Below are positions 57,471-64,000 of a DNA stretch of 64,000 nt, one piece after another; positions within the stretch are counted from its first letter, which is position 1, and every line of letters begins with the position of its first letter. The translations under genes were made by a program, and so were the position numbers. The notes under the pieces are model-generated. The model was not told the DNA's origin. It did no database searches and was given only the letters and a program-made list of their open reading frames with translations. This stretch comes from Rhizophagus clarus (lineage: Eukaryota > Glomeromycota > Glomeromycetes > Glomerales > Glomeraceae): positions 374,501 through 438,500 of the forward strand of contig BLAL01000046.1 of NCBI GenBank assembly GCA_015698045.1. Reading direction: 5' to 3'.

Positions 57471-59785
57471 ATTGAATATTATTAATCAATAATATTCCAT
57501 AAAAAACAAATATATTTTCTTTCCAGTTAGGTCCGATGAAAAAAAAAAAAAAAAATGAAAATGAAAATCTCAGCTTTTTAAGTTTTTTTTAAAAAATTCT
57601 GAAAATTAGCCGGTTATTGGTAAATTTAGAAATAGGGCGAAGTAAGATTTTTTATAAGCCTTCATTACTAAATAAACAGATAACCGTAAATCGAAACCCC
57701 CCTCAAAAATAAATACTCGTTAGAAATAAAAGGAAAAAAATAAAAAAAAAAAAATTTTTCCTATAGGTTAAAAGAAAAAAAAAAAAAAGTTAATATATAT
57801 ATATATTTATATACACAAAAATAATAATATAATAATAATAATAAAAACTAAATAAAATAAATAAATATGTATATCTACATATTAAAAAAAAAAAAAAAAA
57901 ATTTCAATCGATACTATAATAAACAAAGAACAAATACTGTCATTGAAATGCATTATTCTATTAATAAATCAAAACTCTAAACTGTTATGTATTAGAACAA
58001 AGACCTTTCGGTACCTTCGGTATGGTCATTTTTTTTTTGTTTTGATATTTTTGCTTCCATGTTAAACAGTTTTAGATTTGATTACGTTAGATTAATTAAT
58101 TCTTTTATTATTAACAAAGGTGTAATGAAAAATTGAAATAATTTGTAAAAAATATACTCGGATAAAATTTAAATAAATAAATATTGGTAATGTTACACGT
58201 ACGCAACATAAAAAAATTCCTTGTACATGCGCAGAAAAAATCTGATCATACCGGGTACGTAAAAATAGAATCTGTTGATCACGCATTTTTGCCAATTTTT
58301 GCCAAGAATCTAAATTTATCGAAATCAAGAAAAATTACAAGTTTTGAATGAAAATTGATCATCGATGAATAAGATCGGATTTACTGTAATTAGGATAACT
58401 AATTTACTATTAATAGTTTCGATTCAAATTTTTTTAAACTTATAATAAGTACGTTTATAGTTTCTTCTTTAAATTATTTGCATTTGCATGTAAACCCCTT
58501 AACTTAATACCATTTCGGTAAAAGATTTTAGGGAATTTTATCTATATAACGATAAAGGATTTAAATGCAATATAAATAAACTGGGCATGAATAGAAAGTT
58601 CTTTTTTAGTTTTTCTTTTTTTAGTAGGATCTTTGAAATTGACAATTGTAAAAAACAATGTGTCTGGTTGACGACATTTTTATATCATATTACTAATCTC
58701 TAATTCTACTTCAATTTATTTTTCTGTTATTAAGAATAATAAAACATTCATACAATGAGTGAGGATTGGGGGGAATATGATTTTGTACGACCTTTTAAAA
58801 GCAGTCACGGAACCAAGTGATCAACATAACTGAAATAATTTCCAAATTAGACAATTGGCGCTAACGCTAAGTAATCCTACGGGATATAGTACAACGTGAA
58901 TAAAAACTTTGCCTCTCATGTTCCACAACCATTTAGATTTTAGTGGTCTTTTTATCTTCTCTCGACTCTAATAGTTACGAGTGAAAAAAATAATACGACG
59001 AGAGATAGTAGTGTAATATAGAATATTGATATGTAATAAATGATTATAATAAATGAAGACTAAGCAAAAAAGCATTAGGAGACGATGATAGGTGATGAAG
59101 CAAAAAATACTGCATATTACTAATTGTATTTGTTTTGTTGAACTTTATTTTTATTCTAATTTAAATAAGTTCTTTTTTTAGTAAAACATCTCTTTGAATA
59201 TATAAATTTTAATGACTATGAAGGCTATATGAAAATAGCAATAATGATATTTTAAATATTAATAAAAATTAAAAATATTTTCGGCACATCATGTTGGTCT
59301 AGTTAACGTTATATTCATTTTTAACATGAAAAAATTTATAAGAACTTACTAATTTTCTAAAATGTTAAATTATATCATATTTAAGGATTTCTTAGTTTGA
59401 TTTTACTTTTATATCTATCATGATGAAATTTTTAATTGAAATAAAAACGAGTAAAAAATTAATATTGTAGTCAATATCGCCATTAATAAACGGTTTAATA
59501 TTTATAACTTTTACAATTTTCAAGAAGTACTAATTGGAATAAAACATGTATGTATATAAAAAAAAATTATTATCGTCGTTATTTTAATTAATTTATTTAT
59601 TTAATATAATCCATAAAATAAATACAGTATATGTGAGCTTTTTGAATATCTACTTTCACTAGTATTTATACGTTCAAAAAGAATTTACATCATAATTACA
59701 AACGTCTAAAGTTAAAAACGTTTCAGATTTTTATGATTTTCTGCTTATAAGACAATTAATTGTATTAAATTAAAATAGCAAAGTT
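57471..59785. other. AT-rich spacer
   Basis: Homopolymer A runs near 57538-57555 and 57770-57900. No supported gene; the minus-strand frame at 58092-58328 has no family signal. Confidence 0.5.
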
Positions 59786-59789
59786 TAAT

Positions 59790-60115
59790 TTCGCCCAATT
59801 CGTGTGGGCTAAAAATTTGCAAATTTTGTTTACTTATCTACCGTAATACAAATGATATGTGTGACCGACCAATCATGCTATCTGCTAAACAAAAGGATTT
59901 TGCCGGTCCGGTCCGGCCCGATCTCAACGGACCGGGCCGGATCGGGGCTACCAATTCTGTCTTTGGTAAAAGGTAATTCTACGATTTTGCCAGAATTACA
60001 TTAAATTAGGCGACATTATAATTCGCAGATCCTGGCCAATTTAACGTTAGACGGTGTTATCTAAAAATTGGCCAAAATTGCCCGAAGTTTTGGCTTACTA
60101 TTATCTAATTTCATA
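59790..60115. repeat. GC-richer patch with inverted motifs, possible small element
   Basis: Contains GGTCCGGTCCGGCCCGAT and its near-inverse ACGGACCGGGCCGGATC at 59908-59945, and AAAAATTGGCCAAAATT near 60065, a word also found inside the hAT-like element at 44263-44924 (AAAAATTGGCCGAAATT near 44758). Ends and target duplication were not identified. Confidence 0.4.
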
Positions 60116-60549
60116 TTCTAAGTATCATAATAAATTTATCTGTTATTGATATCAAATGAATAAATTTATTATAATAAGCGCTACCTATTATTTAAGAAAT
60201 ATATACTATGTCCATATTAAAATTGATGACTATGTATAATTTTATTAGCAAAAAAAAAAAAGTACCCAAAGTTAATTAATATGCGTATTAGGAAAGAAAG
60301 GATCGTCTAAGACGCTCAGTTGTTTGGGATTGGTTACTTGGAACGATTTTATTCTTTTTTAGAAGGTTATTTTACCAGACTATAGAGCTCTGATTACCAG
60401 TGTGGTACATATACAAAATCTTGTCTGAAAATTTTTTGTGTACATAAAAAATTTTAATCGTGAGTATACGCGATAGTTTAATTTACGTAGTACATTACAT
60501 TACTGTAAGTGATAAATTTAAACAGTTCCTCAGACTCTCGTCCAGTATT

Positions 60550-60762
60550 TTACCGATTGTCTTTCCACATCAGGGGAGAGGGCATACATTTGCAATATTT
60601 GTACAATATCTTGTTCTCAATACAAAGTCTATGATGTGTATGGCCACAAGAGAGTGTTGTGAACGTTCTGATATTTAGTGAAAGGATTTCATTATTACAT
60701 TCTGAACACGGACCTAGTTCAGGTATTTTCATATCTTTGACAAGGTCGTCTCCAAGATTTTC
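60550..60762 (-). pseudogene. RING-like zinc-finger fragment
   Basis: The minus strand reads LNNLENLGDDLVKDMKIPEL, then GPCSECNNEI..TLSCGHTHHRLCIE..KYCKCMPSP to a stop at 60550. The C-x2-C..C-G-H-x2-H-x2-C..C spacing is RING/U-box-like, as in ubiquitin ligases. The region upstream (to about 61020) holds multiple stops and frame changes, so only a 3' fragment survives. Family membership is inferred from cysteine/histidine spacing. Confidence 0.5.
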
Positions 60763-61128
60763 AAGATTATTCAGTTTTTTTTATAGTGGTAAAAATGCCG
60801 CAGGAACAAGAGAACACTGGATCTTCGTCCTTCATTACATACTTTTTTCGTCATTTCGTTTCTTTTCTCTTGCAAATCACTATGATTGGCATACACAATC
60901 TTTAACGGTAAACATTTTATCTCTGATATACAATAATACCATAAATTATGGTTTATTCGGAATCAGATTTTCTACAAGACCTTTGTCTATTCTTGTACTT
61001 TTAAGAGTGATCCAGATGTAAAAGGAAATTGGATAAGTTCTGTTTATTATGTTTTCGAATCTCTTTAGTAGATGTGGTACATAGCGATTTTTTTTGTCAC
61101 ACTTGAGTAACTTAACTAACTCCATATT

Positions 61129-63471
61129 TAGGGATGGAAGTTAATTTGGTTAATTATAATTAGCTAAGATTGGTTAATTAACGGTTAATTTGGTTAATTA
61201 TAAATTGACCAATCAGAGAAGCAAAATTTTCATCACGTGATCAAATTCTTTTTTTTTGATTATCAATTTTTTTTCATCATTTTTTTTTTAATTTTAACAA
61301 TGACCAAAAAAAGAGGTCCTGTCTGGAAACACTGGACAGTTATTACACAAAACCAAGTGGAAATAATTCACATCCTCCTGTACAATGTAATTACTGTACC
61401 AAAATTTTTGACCGGGCTGTTCCTTCACGAATGCAAATACACCTTGATAAAGAATGCCCCAGAGCACCAGATAATGCAAAGTCTAAACAAAATGTAGGTT
61501 CACAAAATTCTATACCCGAAACTACACAATTTCACCCAAATATTGCATTAAATTCCATTCTTACAGATACACCAAATAGACCTGTAAAACGAATTAAACC
61601 CCAAAAAATTGAAAGTTTTGTTGATCGTATGAGCGAAGAAGAACAAGAAGATCTTGAATTTCAATTAGCACAAGCATTGTATTCAGCTGGAGTTTCATTC
61701 TCCTTTGTTGATAATCCACTTGTTATTCAATTTTTTCAACACCTTCGACCAGCTTTCAAGTTGCCAAATAGAAAGAAACTAGCTGATGACTTGTTAGATG
61801 ATGTTTATGATGAAGTAAAAGCACAAGCAGATGAACAAATTTCTAAAGCAAAATCACTTTGCATGGTTTCTGACGGTTGGTCTAATATTAATCGAGATTC
61901 GGTACAAAATTTTATAGTTTGTACTCCTAAACCAATTTTTTTTGATGCCACATTTTCAGGCGAAGAATCTCACACAGGAGAGTGGATTGCAAACCAAATA
62001 ATTCAACAAATGGAAATTATTGGTACTCATAAATTTTCCTCTGTCATTACAGATACAGCTAGTGTAATGAAAGCAGCATGAAAACGGATTGAAGAAAAAT
62101 ATTCTTATATTGTTTGTCTTGGATGTAACTCTCATATTATTAATCTATTAATTGGGAATATTTTGAAAATTGATGAAATTAAAGATATAGTCAATAATGG
62201 CAAGATGATAGTAAATTATTTTAAATCTCATATACAAGCAGCGGCAAAACTAAAACGTATTCAGATTGAAATTATAATAAGGAGATTGCATTAGTTTTAC
62301 CAACACTCACACGATGGGGTACGCATCTTAGCTGTTTTCAGTCACTTCTAAAATCAAAAATTGCTCTTGAACAAGTGCTAATGGATCCCGAAATTCGCCA
62401 AAAAATAAATAGAGAAGTGAGAAATAATGTATTATCGGAAGAATTTTGGGAAATGGCAGATTTAATAACAAAAATTTTAGAGCCAATGGTTGTAATTTTA
62501 AAATTGTTTGAGTCTGACACATCTACCCTTTCAACTGTTTATTCCCATTTTAATAAATTAATAAACAAAATTAGCGAAATTTCTTGTGAATTTTCTGAAT
62601 ATATTCAACAGCTTATTCATAAACGATGGGAGTATTCATACCATCCTGTTATGATGGCTGCTTATATGTTAGATCCACGTTTTTTAGAAGAAAGTGAAGA
62701 TGCGGATATAGAGGCAATTGTGTATGCCGAGTTTACAGAATTCACAAATAGAAGATTTGGTCAGGAGGAATCCATAAAATTATTTGCAGAATTAGTAGTG
62801 TTTCGTCAAAAAAATTCACCATATGATAACGAAACAATTTGGTTATCATCATCCGTTCTTAGTCCATCCATATGGTGGCAATCTTGGCCAAAAAGTGAGC
62901 TTCAGCAGTTAGCTATCAAAATTCTTTCAATTCCAACATCATCTGCAGCTGCTGAAAGAAATTTTTCAACCTTCGGATTTATTCATAATAAAATCCGTAA
63001 TCGATTACAAAATGATCGTGTAAAAAAATTGGTTTTTATTTATGGAAATCTTTGGATGCACAAAAGGGGTTTGAAACTTAAAAAAAATAAATTTATACAT
63101 GATCAGCGAAAAATTGATAATAACGATAATGGTAATGATATTGGTAATAATAGTAATGATCATGTTGATAATGATAATGATTCAGATGATGATAGATTTA
63201 TTGGGTTGGAATTAAATATTACAGATATAGTAGCTGACGAATAAAATGTTTTGATTTTTTGATAATAAAATTTAAATTTTTAAACGTTACATACATTATA
63301 AATAAAAATCTTATAAATAATAAAATATTAATTTAGCCCGAATTAACATAATTCAGTAGTTTTTGGGCAAAATTATAAAAGTTTAATTAACCGTTAATTA
63401 ACTGTTAAATAACAGTTAATTAACCCAGTTAAATAACCAAATTATAATTAACTGTTAATTTTCCATCCCTG
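61129..63471 (+). mobile_element. Full-length hAT transposon
   Basis: A 2343-bp element begins TAGGGATGGAAGTTAATT and ends AATTTTCCATCCCTG in inverse. An 8-bp duplication TCCATAT(T/G) lies at 61121-61128 and 63472-63479 (7 of 8 match). Subterminal GGTTAATTAACGGTTAATT motifs repeat in both orientations at each end. Inside is a decayed BED/hAT transposase. Confidence 0.85.
61300..63244 (+). pseudogene. hAT transposase with BED finger, frameshifted
   Basis: Starts at the ATG 61300 (MTKKRGPVWKHWTVIT). A frame change near 61355-61370 leads to a BED-type finger (CNYC..H-x4-C: CNYCTKIFDRAV.. HLDKEC). The next stretch, to 62081, has a helical domain and SDGWSNINRDSVQNF (DUF659-like, start of the RNase H fold), then TGA at 62079-62081 where the family usually has Trp. 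The frame continues with CLGCNSHIINLLIG, breaks again near 62275, and resumes as ALVLPTLTRWGTHL to the end, with the hAT dimerisation domain SSAAAERNFSTFGFIHNKIR and an Asn/Asp-rich tail. At least two frameshifts and one nonsense codon: the gene is dead, but it could once have moved the element. Confidence 0.8.
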
Positions 63472-63479
63472 TCCATATG

Positions 63480-64000
63480 TCGAGTGATCCTTCTATACAG
63501 CCAATAATCTCAATTTTAACGGACACGTTTTAATTGTCGTACCAAAATGATCATCATGCCAACATATCCAACACCCCGTAGTCCCAAAAAATTATTTTCC
63601 ACCGCTTAAACCGATTATTTTGTTCAATTTTCTCTTTGGGTTATATTTTCTCTTTGGGTTATTGAAAATCGCTTTTTGCTCGCATATAAATTCCAATACC
63701 GTTATAGTACTATTATAGTATTATTTCACCTTTGTTTCTCATCCTTTTTCATACTGATAGGTATCGTATACTGTTCATTTCAATATTTTAAATTCGTCGA
63801 CTAAGGTACTGCGCCACAAACCGGTTTTCTTGTCATCTGTTCTCTATAATCTACCAAAAGACTGCCTTTAAACGTTGTCTTGGTCGCATATAAAGCCTAA
63901 TACCGTTAGAGTATTGTTTTAGCTCTATTTCTTAACATCACTGTGGAAACAAGAAACAAATTTAGGCAAGTTAAACGACGAGAGCATCTGCAACATATAG
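63480..64000. other. Spacer at window end
   Basis: No gene recognised. A direct repeat TTTCTCTTTGGGTTAT occurs twice at 63630-63660, and GCATATAAA..CCAATACCGTTA / GCATATAAAGCCTAATACC (63682 and 63888) suggests a larger imperfect duplication of about 205 bp. Confidence 0.45.

Noticed and set aside
58755..58820. Short frame starting MSEDWGEYDF
   Set aside because: It stops after 22 codons and no plausible donor site allows extension.

Overview
The window looks like nuclear DNA of an arbuscular mycorrhizal fungus (Glomeromycotina, Rhizophagus-like). It is very AT-rich with long A/T runs, genes are sparse with short GT..AG introns of 79-89 bp, Sel1 repeats are fused to kinases with an HNDLHDGN catalytic loop, and transposon relics are abundant. 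This assignment is inference from sequence style and protein families; no marker gene is present.

Layout. 0.7-8.6 kb: four non-LTR (LINE) insertions in a row, all minus strand, separated by five copies of one 13-bp target. The largest encodes an endonuclease-RT-RNase H polyprotein with three in-frame nonsense codons. 10.1-12.3 kb: a foldback element with 119-bp inverted arms and a core of about 35-bp hairpin repeats. 12.4 and 16.6 kb: two small inverted-repeat elements. 17.5-30.5 kb: a kinase neighbourhood with one apparently intact gene (23581-28592: 33 Sel1 units, zinc ribbon, kinase, one intron) and three decayed relatives. 32.7-34.5 and 54.7-57.5 kb: two paralogous secreted, glycine/proline-rich, probably GPI-anchored wall proteins with near-identical ends and different repeat cores. 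37.8-43.0 kb: a zinc-ribbon coding remnant split by a 4.6-kb inverted-repeat element that carries its own reading frame and a degenerate tandem array. 44.1-45.4 kb: an element with 3-bp target duplications that landed in a reading frame and itself contains a hAT-type element with a perfect 8-bp duplication. 46.1-46.5 kb: a small two-exon gene for a secreted cysteine-rich protein of 97 residues, easily missed because neither exon is a long reading frame. 47.2-51.9 kb: a second, much more decayed LINE. 53.0-53.6 kb: a tandemly doubled inverted-repeat element. 60.5 kb: a RING-like fragment. 61.1-63.5 kb: a complete but mutated hAT transposon.

The credible host genes are the Sel1-kinase, the two wall-type proteins and the small cysteine-rich secreted protein. 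Most of the rest is transposons, their fragments and AT-rich spacer. No tRNA, rRNA or CRISPR array was recognised. Elements inserted into coding remnants (38.2-42.8 and 44.1-45.4 kb) can be checked internally: removing the element and one target copy rejoins the reading frame, which fixes the element boundaries.
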